Notes: generated from the letters alone by a model not told the origin. Counted from the first letter of the stretch, positions 51,601 through 61,003 are shown. The stretch is DNA of 64,000 bases from Magnetospirillum sp. SS-4 (GCF_902729425.1 NZ_CACVCH010000052.1:1-64000); one strand, 5' to 3'. A program made the numbers and translations.

Positions 51601-54600
51601 CGAACGCCCCTGTACGCCTGGGGCTGATGCCCCCGCTGTCCGGCTTGGTCGACATGTACGGACAAGAGATTGTCTGGGCGGCGACGATCGCTTGCGCGGA
51701 GATCAATGAAAACGGCGGCGTCCTGGGACGACCGTTGGAGTTGGTCATCGAAGACGACGGCAGCCTGCCGCAGACGGCGGTCCCGGCTGCACGGCGACTT
51801 GTCGAGCTGCACAAATGCAGCGCCATCATCGGCAACCTGCTGTCGAATGCGCGCATCGACGTAGCGGCCAAGGTGGCCGATCCCATGGGCATTCCCTACC
51901 TCAACTTCTCTTTCTACGAAGGCAGCATTTCGTCGCGCTGGTTCTTTCACTTTGCCGCCCTGCCCAACCAGCAGATCGACAAGATGATCCCGTTCATGGC
52001 CGAGCGTTACGGGCTGAAGATGTTCTTCGCCGGCAACAATTATGAATGGCCGCGAGGTTCGATCGATGCTTGTAAACGTTCGCTGGCAGCCCTGAACGGC
52101 GAGATCGTCGGCGAAGAATACCTGCCCCTCGGGGTCCGCGCCGAGGAGATCGACGTCTTGCTGGAGCGGGTGGCACGATCCGGTGCCGACGTCTTCGTCC
52201 CTTACTTCGCTGGGGCAGACCAGATCACCCTTCTGTCACGCTTCGCTGAAATGGGCATCAAAGAGCGCATGGCGGTGGTGATGGGACATTTCGACGAAAT
52301 CATCGCCGGTCGCCTGTCCCCCAAAGCCCGAGAGGGACTCTATTCCAGCAACACCTACTTCATGTCCGTCGAAACCCCGGAATCGCGGACCTACCTTTCG
52401 CGTTTGCACGAATTGCCGGATGTCTCGGGATTGTGGCCCAGCGGAAACGGCGTGCTGACCAATTTCGGCGAAGGCACCTATGTTTGCGTCAAGGCTTTCG
52501 CCGAAGCCGTGCGCGTGGCTGGCGGCCTGGAGCCTGAGGCGCTTGCGCAAGCACTGGAGACGATGCACGTTTCCAGCCCGCAAGGCTTGGTTTCGATGGA
52601 TCATTTGACCCACCATGCAACGGTCAATTCCTATCTGACCCGTTGCCGGGAAGACGGCACCTTCGAGGTCGTCAAGGCATTCGGCCCGATCCCGCCGGCG
52701 ATTCCCGAACGGTATCGGTCACCTCCCGGAAGACCGCACTTCACCGAATCGCCTTCCAACCCTCAAGTGGCGGCTCGCTTGGCGTCCGAGGCGGCAGACG
52801 CCTACCGAAAAATTGGAACGGCGAAGCAGATCCTGGCGTTTGCCGATATGGCGATCCTGGCAACCGACCAAAACGGTTTCATCACGGACGCCAATCGCGC
52901 CGTATGCGAGTTGTTTGGGTATGCCGAGGACGAGTTGATCGGCTTGTCGGTCAATCTTTTGGTTCCCCCGCACATCCGCAGCATTCATCAAGAACATCTG
53001 GCCCGTTTCCTTGCAAGCGACGAAACCGAGCGGCGAATGGGCCAACGGGGAGAAATCACCGGCTACCGCAAGGACGGAACCTTCTTCCCCCTGGAAGCGT
53101 CCATCGCCAAGTTCCACAGCGACGGAACCTGGGTGTTGGTCACCACCATGCGCGACCTCACGGCGGTGAAGGAAGCAGAGGCGGAACTGACCCGCCGTGC
53201 CACACACGACGCCCTTACAGGCCTTCCCAATCGTGCACTGATCCACGAGCGCCTCGAAAAGGCCCTGCATCGCTCGAAGACGCGCGGCGACAACATTGCG
53301 CTGCTGTTCATTGACTTGGACGGGTTCAAGGCGGTCAACGACAAATTCGGCCACGAAGCCGGAGACCAATTGCTCAAGGAAATTTCCCAGCGCTTCATCC
53401 ATGTGGTGCGCCCGGGCGACACTGTCGGCCGACTGGCCGGCGACGAATTTGTGATCCTGTGCGAACATGTGGACTCACCGTCCATGCTGTCGTCCTTGGC
53501 GGAAAGACTACTCGCTGCCGCCAAGAAACCGGTCCTCTATGGGGCGGACAAGATGTTCGTCACCGCCAGCATCGGCATTGCTGCCGGACACGGATCGACC
53601 CACGCCGCCGACGACCTGATCCGCGCGGCCGACACCGCGATGTATTCCGTCAAGGAATCGGGACGTGCGGGATGGCGCTTCTTCAATGAAGGCCTCCAGG
53701 ACGAAGCCCAACGTCGTTTGTCCATTTCGATCGGTTTGCGTTCAGCCCTCGAAAAGGGCGAGTTCCATACCGTGTTCCAACCCATCGTGGACACGCGGTC
53801 GTCGGTGGTGGTTGGCGCCGAGTTGCTGCTGAGGTGGCGTTCGACCGACGGCGAGATTTCTCCGGCCGTTTTCATCCCTGTCGCCGAAATGAACGGCTCC
53901 ATTATCGACATCGGCTATTGGACCTTCGAGGAAGCTTGCCGCACCGAGCGCCGATGGCACGCACAGGCGGGCGACGACGCGCCTTATGTCTCGTTCAACA
54001 TGTCGACGCGCCAGATGGCGGACCCGAAGCTTGTGGAGCGTTTCACCTCGATCATCGAGGAAACCGGGGCAGATCCCCGCCGCCTGCTGCTGGAGATCAC
54101 CGAAACCTCCCTTATGGCCGATACCAACGCCAACCGCGAAATCATCGACAAGATGGCTGCGCTGGGGATGCGCATTGCTGTCGACGATTTCGGCACCGGC
54201 TATTCGTCGCTGTCGCAATTGCTGCGACTGAACGTCGATGTCCTCAAGATCGACAAGGAATTCATTCAAGGCATCGACACCGATCCTGATAGCGGTACCA
54301 TTGTCTCGGCGCTGTGCCGAATGTCGAAATCCCTGAAGCTCAGCCTTGTCGCCGAAGGCGTGGAAACGCAAGACCAAAGGAACGCCTTGCGCGCCCTCGG
54401 CTGCGACTGCATCCAGGGTTTTCTGTTCCATCGCCCCATGCCTTCTGACGAATTGCTGGCTGTGGCGGCAAATTCCCGTCGCGCCAAGGAACTAGACAAA
54501 ACCAATCTTCACTTTCTTGTCTATGCCAGCCGCCCAGCCATGGACGTGACACCGTCCCTCATCGATTCCATCGTCACCGAAGCGCGGGCTTTTAACCAAT

Positions 54601-54911
54601 TGAACGGGATTACCGGCCACCTCATCCATTTCGACGGCACCTTCGTGCAGTATTTGGAAGGAGGCGAGGCAGACATCCGGCGCCTATACGCCATGATCCG
54701 CAAGGACCCTCGGCATAGGGATGTGACGCTGGTGAGCGAAGGAAGGCTGGTCAGGCGCTTGTTCGCAGGCTGGACGATGGGTGTCAGGAGTCTTGACGCT
54801 ACATCTTTCGCGGATCCCCCTGATGGCGTGATGTCGTTGTTCCAAGCCCTCGTCTCGTCGCCGATTGCGTGCCGTTCCTTGTTTGAAGCCATCGCGATGG
54901 AGACGCGCTAA
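51597..54911 (+). CDS. Substrate-binding/PAS/GGDEF/EAL/BLUF photoreceptor fusion (1104 aa)
   Basis: Five modules are fused. Residues 5-385 match AmiC-like periplasmic-binding folds (LGLMPPLSGLVDMYGQEIVW), but there is no signal peptide, so it should be cytoplasmic. Residues 408-522 are a PAS domain (ITDANRAVCELFGYAEDELI). Residues 533-698 are a GGDEF with AGDEF in place of GGDEF and an RPGD I-site. Residues 705-960 are an EAL domain with GAELLLRW in place of EALLRW but keeping the other metal and catalytic residues (LEITETSLM, VDDFGTGYSSL, VAEGVETQDQ). Residues 970-1068 are a BLUF domain with the flavin Tyr (LVYASRP), Asn (NQLNGITGHLIHF), Gln (FVQYLEG) and Trp/Met (FAGWTMGVRS). Blue light and a small ligand would tune cyclic-di-GMP turnover, more likely breakdown. 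Confidence 0.92.
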   Translation: MTNAPVRLGLMPPLSGLVDMYGQEIVWAATIACAEINENGGVLGRPLELVIEDDGSLPQTAVPAARRLVELHKCSAIIGNLLSNARIDVAAKVADPMGIPYLNFSFYEGSISSRWFFHFAALPNQQIDKMIPFMAERYGLKMFFAGNNYEWPRGSIDACKRSLAALNGEIVGEEYLPLGVRAEEIDVLLERVARSGADVFVPYFAGADQITLLSRFAEMGIKERMAVVMGHFDEIIAGRLSPKAREGLYSSNTYFMSVETPESRTYLSRLHELPDVSGLWPSGNGVLTNFGEGTYVCVKAFAEAVRVAGGLEPEALAQALETMHVSSPQGLVSMDHLTHHATVNSYLTRCREDGTFEVVKAFGPIPPAIPERYRSPPGRPHFTESPSNPQVAARLASEAADAYRKIGTAKQILAFADMAILATDQNGFITDANRAVCELFGYAEDELIGLSVNLLVPPHIRSIHQEHLARFLASDETERRMGQRGEITGYRKDGTFFPLEASIAKFHSDGTWVLVTTMRDLTAVKEAEAELTRRATHDALTGLPNRALIHERLEKALHRSKTRGDNIALLFIDLDGFKAVNDKFGHEAGDQLLKEISQRFIHVVRPGDTVGRLAGDEFVILCEHVDSPSMLSSLAERLLAAAKKPVLYGADKMFVTASIGIAAGHGSTHAADDLIRAADTAMYSVKESGRAGWRFFNEGLQDEAQRRLSISIGLRSALEKGEFHTVFQPIVDTRSSVVVGAELLLRWRSTDGEISPAVFIPVAEMNGSIIDIGYWTFEEACRTERRWHAQAGDDAPYVSFNMSTRQMADPKLVERFTSIIEETGADPRRLLLEITETSLMADTNANREIIDKMAALGMRIAVDDFGTGYSSLSQLLRLNVDVLKIDKEFIQGIDTDPDSGTIVSALCRMSKSLKLSLVAEGVETQDQRNALRALGCDCIQGFLFHRPMPSDELLAVAANSRRAKELDKTNLHFLVYASRPAMDVTPSLIDSIVTEARAFNQLNGITGHLIHFDGTFVQYLEGGEADIRRLYAMIRKDPRHRDVTLVSEGRLVRRLFAGWTMGVRSLDATSFADPPDGVMSLFQALVSSPIACRSLFEAIAMETR

Positions 54912-54978
54912 TTTCTTCCCCGCCGCCCGCCGTGGCCGAGGGGTGTTTTCTGAAACCGACAACAGTGGGGATTGGCAA

Positions 54979-57591
54979 ATGGCCGGTATCGTTCGCATCG
55001 AGATCACCCAAGGTGTCTATTGGGTGGAAGTCCCCCAAGCTGACCTGCGGCTTCTGTGCGGCTGTCCGGCGGACGCGGTCAAGCACATGATGCGCCGCGG
55101 CCTGATCCGCCCCACCGAAATTGGCGGGGTCCGCTGCGAAACCGGTCCCAACGCAATCCTGCTGTCCGACGTGATGGTCCAGAACGGAGCTTTTTCGAAT
55201 CTGGCAGAGTTCCCTGTCCTTCAGATGTTCTATCGCCAGGGGATGTTGTTGCCCAACCATCCCGGCAATACCGGGATGCGCCCCATCCTGGTCGGCCGTC
55301 GGGATCAGGTTCAGGCGCAGATGCAGTACATCTATCGCGGCAATTACGGCCTCATCTCACGCGAGGAACTGACCGAAGCCGGGATCACGTCCGATGACGC
55401 CGAATGGATGATGCGGTTGAAGCTTCGGTTCGCCTTCGGACGAATTCAGCATCCCAGTGCGCTGATCGAAGGGCTGGCGCTGGATGACGACCCGGTCGAG
55501 ATCCGCGGCGTCACCCTGCGACGGACGGGCATCAACATCTTCGAGATTTCACATGACGGCGAGACGGTGACCGTCGATCTGAATCTGCCGCACGGCATCG
55601 AATACGAATGCCCGTTTCCTTTGGGCGCGTTCCAGTTCCGCCGCGATTATTTCGCCGTGGTTCATTCCGGGGAAGGCGACGGCTGGGATATCCGCCGCCC
55701 CAGCATGGGATCCGTGCTGGTCTTCCAGGGCCGCATCTACCTGATCGACGCAGGCCCCAATCTTGGACACACCCTCGGTGCTCTGGGCATCGGCATCAAC
55801 GAGGTGGAAGGCGTCTTCCAGACCCACGCCCACGACGACCATTTCGCCGGTCTGACCACCCTCATGCAGGCCGACCGGAAGATCAAGTTCCTGGCCGTCC
55901 CCATGGTCCGGGCGACGGTGGCCAAGAAGCTGTCGGCCCTGCTGTCCATCGAGGAGACCGACTTCGAGGACTTCTTCGACGTGGTGGATCTTGAAATGGG
56001 GGCATGGAACGGGGTCGGCGGCCTGGACGTGAAGCCCATCTTTTCTCCCCACCCGGTGGAAACGACGATCTTCGAGTTTCGGGCGATGGCCGCGGACGGC
56101 TATCGGACCTACGCCCATTTCGCCGACATCGTCGGACTGGGCATCCTGAAAGGCATGGTCACAGACGATTCCGAAAAGCCCGGTCTCAGCCAAGTCATGT
56201 TCGACGAGGTGGCCGAGGCCTATCTCGCCCCCGCGGACGTCAAGAAGGTGGATATCGGCGGCGGAATGATCCATGGCAACGCGTTGGATTTCGCAGCCGA
56301 TACGTCGCGGAAGATTATTTTGGCCCATACTGCGCTGCCGTTGAATCCCGAACAGCGGCGGATCGGATCGGGCGCCTCGTTCGGAAGCGCCGATGTGCTG
56401 ATCGGCAGCCACCGCGATTTCCTCGGGCGTGCGGCCTACCACTTCCTGCACGACTACTTCCCCGGCGTCGATGGAGACGACCTCGGTGCGCTGCTGAACG
56501 GTCCGGTTCGGACATTCAATCCGGAAACTATCCTTCAGAAGGTGGGGGAAATCCCCGATAACATCCATCTTCTTCTGACGGGACAGGTCGAGGTGCTGGC
56601 TGAAGATTCCGACTTTCGCGCGGTGCTGTCCGCCGGTGCCCTTCTGGGTGAGATGACCGGACTGCACGGACTGCCGTCGGCCGAGACTGTTCGGGCGATG
56701 AGCTTCGTGCAGGTGCTGGAAATCCCGTGTGAACTCTATGCGACCTTCGTCCGCCGCCATGAATTGTTCGGCACCATCTCCGCCCTGATGGAACGAAGGG
56801 AGTTCCTGTCCCGGCAACCATTATTGGCGGCGGTGGTATCAACCGGCACCCTCAATGCCATCGCAGGCACCATGACAGTGCGGGAGCATCCCGAGGGCGC
56901 GCTGCTGGACACCCGCGAGCGCATGATCGGCCTGATCGAGAACGGGAAATTCTCGCGCATGGTCGGAACCTCGGTGATCGAGGAATTGGGGCCGGGCGAT
57001 TTCTTCGGCGAGGAGTACGCCGTATTCGACACTCCTGGAATCGCAACCTTGACGGCGACCGCCCCCTGCCGCGTTCACATGGTTCCGGCTCGCCTGCTGG
57101 GCAGCATCCCCAACGTCCGTTGGAAACTTTTCGAAAGTTTTCAACGCCGCAGCAATCTTGTCGCCGCCATGGGTGCCGAGGACAGGACCCTGCTGGCGTG
57201 GCGCCCTGAATACAGCGTCAACATCCAACGCATCGATACGCAGCACAAACGCCTATTCGCCACCGCCAATGCTCTTCTCGATTCCATCGAAAGCGGACAG
57301 GGTCGCGCGGAGGTGATCCAATCGCTTGAGTTTCTTCTCGACTACACCCAGTACCATTTCCAGGAGGAAGAGGAGTTGCTCGCCCATTACGGCTATGTGC
57401 ATCACGGCGAACATCAGGGGCGTCACAAGGCTCTGATCGATCAGGTGCGGGACATGGCGGACAGGGTGATGGGAGCAGAAGGTGTGGATGCGCCGGAACT
57501 GCTTGAATTCCTGCATGGGTGGATCGTCAATCACATCCTCGTCGAGGATCGGAAATATGCGATTTTCCTTAATGAAAGAGGGGTCTTCTGA
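54979..57591 (+). CDS. Metallo-beta-lactamase-fold / cyclic-nucleotide-binding / hemerythrin sensor
   Basis: The 870-residue protein begins with an unassigned 200-residue region. A metallo-beta-lactamase-like fold follows with THAHDDHFAG (HxHxDH, about residue 281) and further His in FSPHPVET and AHTALPLN, as in diiron oxygen-binding or flavodiiron-type folds. Two cyclic-nucleotide-binding-like domains come next (about 525-590 and 635-715; the second has LGPGDFFGEEYAVF). The C-terminus (from about 739) is a bacteriohemerythrin with the di-iron ligands (RIDTQHKRLF, FQEEEELLAHYG, HQGRHKALI, WIVNHILVEDRKY). It should bind oxygen at one or two iron sites. ATG 54979 with GGGG upstream, 67 bases after the BLUF gene, makes it the fourth gene of the sensory operon. 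It has no membrane segment. Confidence 0.92.
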   Translation: MAGIVRIEITQGVYWVEVPQADLRLLCGCPADAVKHMMRRGLIRPTEIGGVRCETGPNAILLSDVMVQNGAFSNLAEFPVLQMFYRQGMLLPNHPGNTGMRPILVGRRDQVQAQMQYIYRGNYGLISREELTEAGITSDDAEWMMRLKLRFAFGRIQHPSALIEGLALDDDPVEIRGVTLRRTGINIFEISHDGETVTVDLNLPHGIEYECPFPLGAFQFRRDYFAVVHSGEGDGWDIRRPSMGSVLVFQGRIYLIDAGPNLGHTLGALGIGINEVEGVFQTHAHDDHFAGLTTLMQADRKIKFLAVPMVRATVAKKLSALLSIEETDFEDFFDVVDLEMGAWNGVGGLDVKPIFSPHPVETTIFEFRAMAADGYRTYAHFADIVGLGILKGMVTDDSEKPGLSQVMFDEVAEAYLAPADVKKVDIGGGMIHGNALDFAADTSRKIILAHTALPLNPEQRRIGSGASFGSADVLIGSHRDFLGRAAYHFLHDYFPGVDGDDLGALLNGPVRTFNPETILQKVGEIPDNIHLLLTGQVEVLAEDSDFRAVLSAGALLGEMTGLHGLPSAETVRAMSFVQVLEIPCELYATFVRRHELFGTISALMERREFLSRQPLLAAVVSTGTLNAIAGTMTVREHPEGALLDTRERMIGLIENGKFSRMVGTSVIEELGPGDFFGEEYAVFDTPGIATLTATAPCRVHMVPARLLGSIPNVRWKLFESFQRRSNLVAAMGAEDRTLLAWRPEYSVNIQRIDTQHKRLFATANALLDSIESGQGRAEVIQSLEFLLDYTQYHFQEEEELLAHYGYVHHGEHQGRHKALIDQVRDMADRVMGAEGVDAPELLEFLHGWIVNHILVEDRKYAIFLNERGVF

Positions 57592-57682
57592 GTTTTTTAC
57601 GCGCGCGCCTATCCTTGACCTTGATTGCATAGGATCATCGCCCGACTTTTAAGCCTTCCCCATGCTGCCGAGGACATTGTAA

Positions 57683-58105
57683 TTGGAAAGCCAAGCACAT
57701 CCGCAAAATTTGGATCGCCGCATAAAGGACAAGCACACAGAAAATGTGCGCCACGAGCTTCTTGTCCTGCAGCGGCACCACCTTGCCGCCTTGCACGTGG
57801 TCTTGAAGGAGATCGCCGCGCTGCGGTCGGATGTCGCGACGGTGTCCAAGGCGGTCGCGCTTCTCGGGGAGCGCCTTGAACGCAAGGAGGACGAAGTTCT
57901 GGACGAAGTTCGCCGGGCGGAGGTCAAGGAGGACGAATTGATGGCGGAACTGAAGCAGGTGGAAAGCGGCGAGGCTGCCATCCTCCGCGAGGCTGACAGG
58001 TTGGAGGCACTTGTCCGGTCGCTTGACGTCAGCCTCGGCGCGATCCCCGCGATGCCTCACGATGGTGAGGACGGCAGGGCCTGGACCGACGCGATGGAGC
58101 CGTAA
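57683..58105 (+). CDS. Coiled-coil hypothetical protein (140 aa), TTG start
   Basis: The product is a long coiled coil (residues 20-115; LVLQRHHLAALHVVLKEIAA, RKEDEVLDEVRRAEVKEDEL) with a short acidic tail. No family is recognised. A TTG start at 57683 is supported by GAGG nine bases upstream. The plus frame has the better composition, so the long minus-strand frame over the same bases is rejected. It follows the sensory operon by 90 bases. Confidence 0.6.
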   Translation: MESQAHPQNLDRRIKDKHTENVRHELLVLQRHHLAALHVVLKEIAALRSDVATVSKAVALLGERLERKEDEVLDEVRRAEVKEDELMAELKQVESGEAAILREADRLEALVRSLDVSLGAIPAMPHDGEDGRAWTDAMEP

Positions 58106-58137
58106 CGGTCGCGGGCGGAATCCTTTTCCCTCGCAGC

Positions 58138-58224
58138 GCATTTTCGGCATTTCCGGCAAGCCCCTCCGTCGCTCGGCCTATATCGCGGCGGTCTCGCGCA
58201 TTTCGTCGATTTTGGCGTTTTGGC
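58138..58224 (+). repeat. Dispersed bipartite repeat, copy 3
   Basis: The A block (ATTTTCGGCATTTCCGGCAA, 58140-58159, then GCCCCT) and B block (TTCGTCGATTTTGGCGTTTT, 58202-58221, then GGCA) are separated by about 40 bases. It lies in the 365-base gap before the membrane diguanylate cyclase. The remainder of the gap (58225-58470) shows no gene or other signal I recognise. Confidence 0.7.
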
Positions 58225-58470
58225 AAACGGCGATGAAATTCACCGTCCCGAAGCGTCGGTTCCGACAATGGAATGACCTTCCGCCACCTACCAAGTCATA
58301 TTTCGTTACATTCCCTTCATCGGCCGAATCGCCATTCCCCTTCCCCCCATTTTCATCATACTTGCGACATAGGTCGCGGTGCGCCCCAAACGCCGCGTGC
58401 CTAGGGCGGCGTCCATGCCCCCAACCCCAGAGGGCGCCGCCCACCACAATTCTGAATGGGATGGACGGAC

Positions 58471-59652
58471 ATGTCGGACGAATCGTTGAACTGGCCCCAA
58501 CTGGCCAAATGGCTCCGGTCCGAGGAGTTTCGCGAGCTTCTGACGCCCGCCGCCCATCCCGAGCATGTCCGGCGCCACCGTGCGAAGATCATCCTTGGCC
58601 GCGTCCGGATGCTGGCGGCCGTCTTCGCCGTCCTCACTCCCGCCTGGATCGTAATCGACTTTCTTGTCTTCCCCTCGCCGGTCTGGAAGCAGATGGCGGC
58701 TTTGCGGCTTGCTTCGACGGTCGTCTTCGTCACGCTGGCTTTCGGAAGAAAGGGCGGCGCGGCGCCCACCTTCGCCTCCGCCTCCGTTCGACTGCTGACG
58801 TTCTTGGCCGTCCCGCCCGTGTTCTATTTGGCTTCGCTTCCGCTTCTTGAGGGGCTGGAAGGCGGCGGCGCGTTGGATGTCGCCCTGCACGCCTACTCCC
58901 TGTTGCCGCTGGTCGTCCTCGCCGGTCTCAGCCTTTTCCCCCTGACCCTGCTGGAAGTCACGGCGGCGTCCATTGCCGTCGCTGGGGTCACGCTGGCGGG
59001 AATGGTCATGGGACCGGGGGCGTCGACGCCCGAGATCGTGAAAGGCCTGTGGCTGGTGGCATTGTTGATCGGGGTTTCGGGGCTGTCCTGCATGGGCCAG
59101 CTCGGCTACATGGTGAACCTTGTGACGCAGGCCAGTCACGACCCGCTCACGGGCGCCTTCACCAGACGGTCGGGCTGCGAGACGCTGGACCTGCATTTCC
59201 AGATTGCCTCGCGGGCGAACCTGCCGCTGACGGTCGCCTTCGCCGACATCGACCACTTCAAGCGCATCAACGACACCTTCGGGCACGACGCGGGCGACAA
59301 GGTCCTATGCATGGCGGCCGCCGCGCTGAAGGATTGCCTGCGCCAGAGCGACCAGCTCGTCCGCTGGGGCGGCGAGGAATTCCTGATGATCCTTCCCAAT
59401 TCAGAGGCGGACGGCTTCCGTCAGGTCCTCGCTCGCATCCGCGCCTCGGGTATCGGCAAGACGCCGGACGGCCTGCCGGTTACGGTCAGCGTCGGCGTGG
59501 CGGAACGGCGGCTCGACCGGTGCGAAAGCTGGCAGGCGTTGATCGACAAGGCCGACCGGCGGATGTACGCGGCCAAGTCCGAGGGGCGGAACAGGTGCCA
59601 CATGGACGGCGAGGCGGTCATGTTCGAGAGCGGCTCGCCGGACATCATTTAG
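58471..59652 (+). CDS. Membrane diguanylate cyclase
   Basis: The 393-residue protein has a cytoplasmic start, six or so membrane segments (about residues 45-220; MLAAVFAVLTPAWIVIDFLV, LLPLVVLAGLSLFPLTLLEV) forming an MASE-like sensor, and a C-terminal GGDEF domain. That domain keeps DPLTGAFTRRSG, FADIDHFKRINDTFGHDAGD, an RQSD inhibitory site and RWGGEEFLMI. It should make cyclic-di-GMP in response to a membrane signal. ATG 58471 is preferred to 58456 but neither has a strong ribosome site. It is preceded by a bipartite repeat and is separate from the sensory operon. Confidence 0.9.
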   Translation: MSDESLNWPQLAKWLRSEEFRELLTPAAHPEHVRRHRAKIILGRVRMLAAVFAVLTPAWIVIDFLVFPSPVWKQMAALRLASTVVFVTLAFGRKGGAAPTFASASVRLLTFLAVPPVFYLASLPLLEGLEGGGALDVALHAYSLLPLVVLAGLSLFPLTLLEVTAASIAVAGVTLAGMVMGPGASTPEIVKGLWLVALLIGVSGLSCMGQLGYMVNLVTQASHDPLTGAFTRRSGCETLDLHFQIASRANLPLTVAFADIDHFKRINDTFGHDAGDKVLCMAAAALKDCLRQSDQLVRWGGEEFLMILPNSEADGFRQVLARIRASGIGKTPDGLPVTVSVGVAERRLDRCESWQALIDKADRRMYAAKSEGRNRCHMDGEAVMFESGSPDII

Positions 59653-59799
59653 CGCCTGTCCACGCCGATTTCCCCCTCGGCGTCCGTTATCACCATATTA
59701 TCGGACGTCAGAATCGGGGGCCGCGCGGCGGTGGCCCACAATCCCGGATTCCGGCATAAACAATCGTTGCGCCCTTCTCTCCACTTGTCGTTCCAGCCA

Positions 59800-60579
59800 A
59801 TGACCAGAATCGCCGTCTACTCCGACCTGCATCTTGAGTTCATGCCCTGGACGCCGCCGCGGACCGAGGCTGACTTCTGCGTCCTGGCGGGCGACATCTA
59901 CACCCGGTGCCGTTGCCTGCCCGGGTCGATGGCCGACGCCCAGACGGCCTTCGGCTGCCCCGTCGTCATGGTGGCTGGCAACCACGAGCATTACGCCGGC
60001 AAGATCGATCGGACTTTGGACAAGATGCGCCCCGTCACCGAAGCCAAGGGCATCCATCTGTTGGAGAACGAGGAGATCGTTCTCTCCGGTTGCCGCGTGC
60101 TGGGATGCACGCTGTGGACGGACTTCAGGCTGTTCGCGGGCGACGACGACGCGCGCATGAGGATGGACGCGACCTTCTGCGCCGACAGGATGACGGACTT
60201 CCGCGTCATCAGGGTCGCACGGGACAAGTACCGGAAATTCCGCCCGAAGGACGCGGGAGGCATCTTCGCCGGTTCGGTCGCGTGGCTCGCCGAGAGTCTT
60301 TCCGTCCCGTTCGACGGCCCCACGGTGGTGGTGACGCACCATGCCCCGTCGCCGCGCTCGATTCCTGCCAGATACGCCGATAGCAGGCTGTCGGCGGCCT
60401 TCGCCTCCGATCTTGAGCATCTGATCGAGGAGTTCGAGCCGTCCCTGTGGGTCCATGGCCATGTCCACGACAGCTGCGACTACATGGTCGGCCGCACCAG
60501 GGTGGTGTACAATCCTCGCGGCTACGGCCCCGACGAGCTGAACCCGTCGTTCAGGGAAGACTTGGTCGTCGAGGTCTGA
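59800..60579 (+). CDS. Calcineurin-like metallophosphoesterase
   Basis: The 259-residue protein has the five-block metal site: YSDLHLEF (DxH), VLAGDIYT (GD), VAGNHEHY (GNHE), VTHHAPS (H) and WVHGHVHDS (GHxH). The family cleaves phosphate esters, including nucleotides; the substrate here cannot be predicted. It has no signal peptide and is a single-domain enzyme of usual length. ATG 59800 is chosen because upstream in-frame sequence is not protein-like. The 22 bases to the convergent gene hold nothing visible. Confidence 0.92.
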   Translation: MTRIAVYSDLHLEFMPWTPPRTEADFCVLAGDIYTRCRCLPGSMADAQTAFGCPVVMVAGNHEHYAGKIDRTLDKMRPVTEAKGIHLLENEEIVLSGCRVLGCTLWTDFRLFAGDDDARMRMDATFCADRMTDFRVIRVARDKYRKFRPKDAGGIFAGSVAWLAESLSVPFDGPTVVVTHHAPSPRSIPARYADSRLSAAFASDLEHLIEEFEPSLWVHGHVHDSCDYMVGRTRVVYNPRGYGPDELNPSFREDLVVEV

Positions 60580-60601
60580 CCGACAAGCACGCCCCTGCCG
60601 G

Positions 60602-61003
60602 CTACTTCGACGGCTTGGTCTGAAGGCCGAGGACGTAAAGGTCCGCGCTACGCTGGATCGGCGCGCCGTAATATCGCCTGCCGACGGGAACGGCTCCCCT
60701 CTTGAGGACATGGTCCCGCTTCCGCATGCCGCTGGCGGTGACCAACACGATGCACATGGTCGCCAAGGTTTTGACCTTGCCTTCGCCCTCGGCGCCATTC
60801 CAGTCAAAGGGCTTCCCTTCGAGACCGGCGAGGACCTCGCCCAGCACGTCCATCCTCTTTCTGATGGCATCGATGGCGGGTCCGTTGATGCGAACCGCCT
60901 TTGGCCTTGGGGAAATCGGACTGTCCGTCGGCGTCGTGGTCAAAGTGGTTTCAGGCACGTCATCGATGAAGGATGGCAAACAATCGGTCATTATCGGCTC
61001 CAT
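60602..61003 (-). CDS. Hypothetical protein (133 aa)
   Basis: This 133-residue protein has a Pro/Thr-rich N-terminus (residues 1-35) and a folded-looking C-terminal part (INGPAIDAIRKRMDVLGEVL, RKRDHVLKRGAVPVGRRYYG). No family is recognised. About 100 bases upstream of its start lies one of a pair of 26-nt repeats shared with the next minus-strand gene, suggesting common control. Confidence 0.55.
   Translation of the reverse strand: MEPIMTDCLPSFIDDVPETTLTTTPTDSPISPRPKAVRINGPAIDAIRKRMDVLGEVLAGLEGKPFDWNGAEGEGKVKTLATMCIVLVTASGMRKRDHVLKRGAVPVGRRYYGAPIQRSADLYVLGLQTKPSK

Noticed and set aside
57635-58159. A 174-codon minus-strand frame opposite the coiled-coil gene
   Set aside because: The plus frame has strong coiled-coil heptads and a ribosome site. 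The minus frame looks like its shadow and starts within the A-block repeat.
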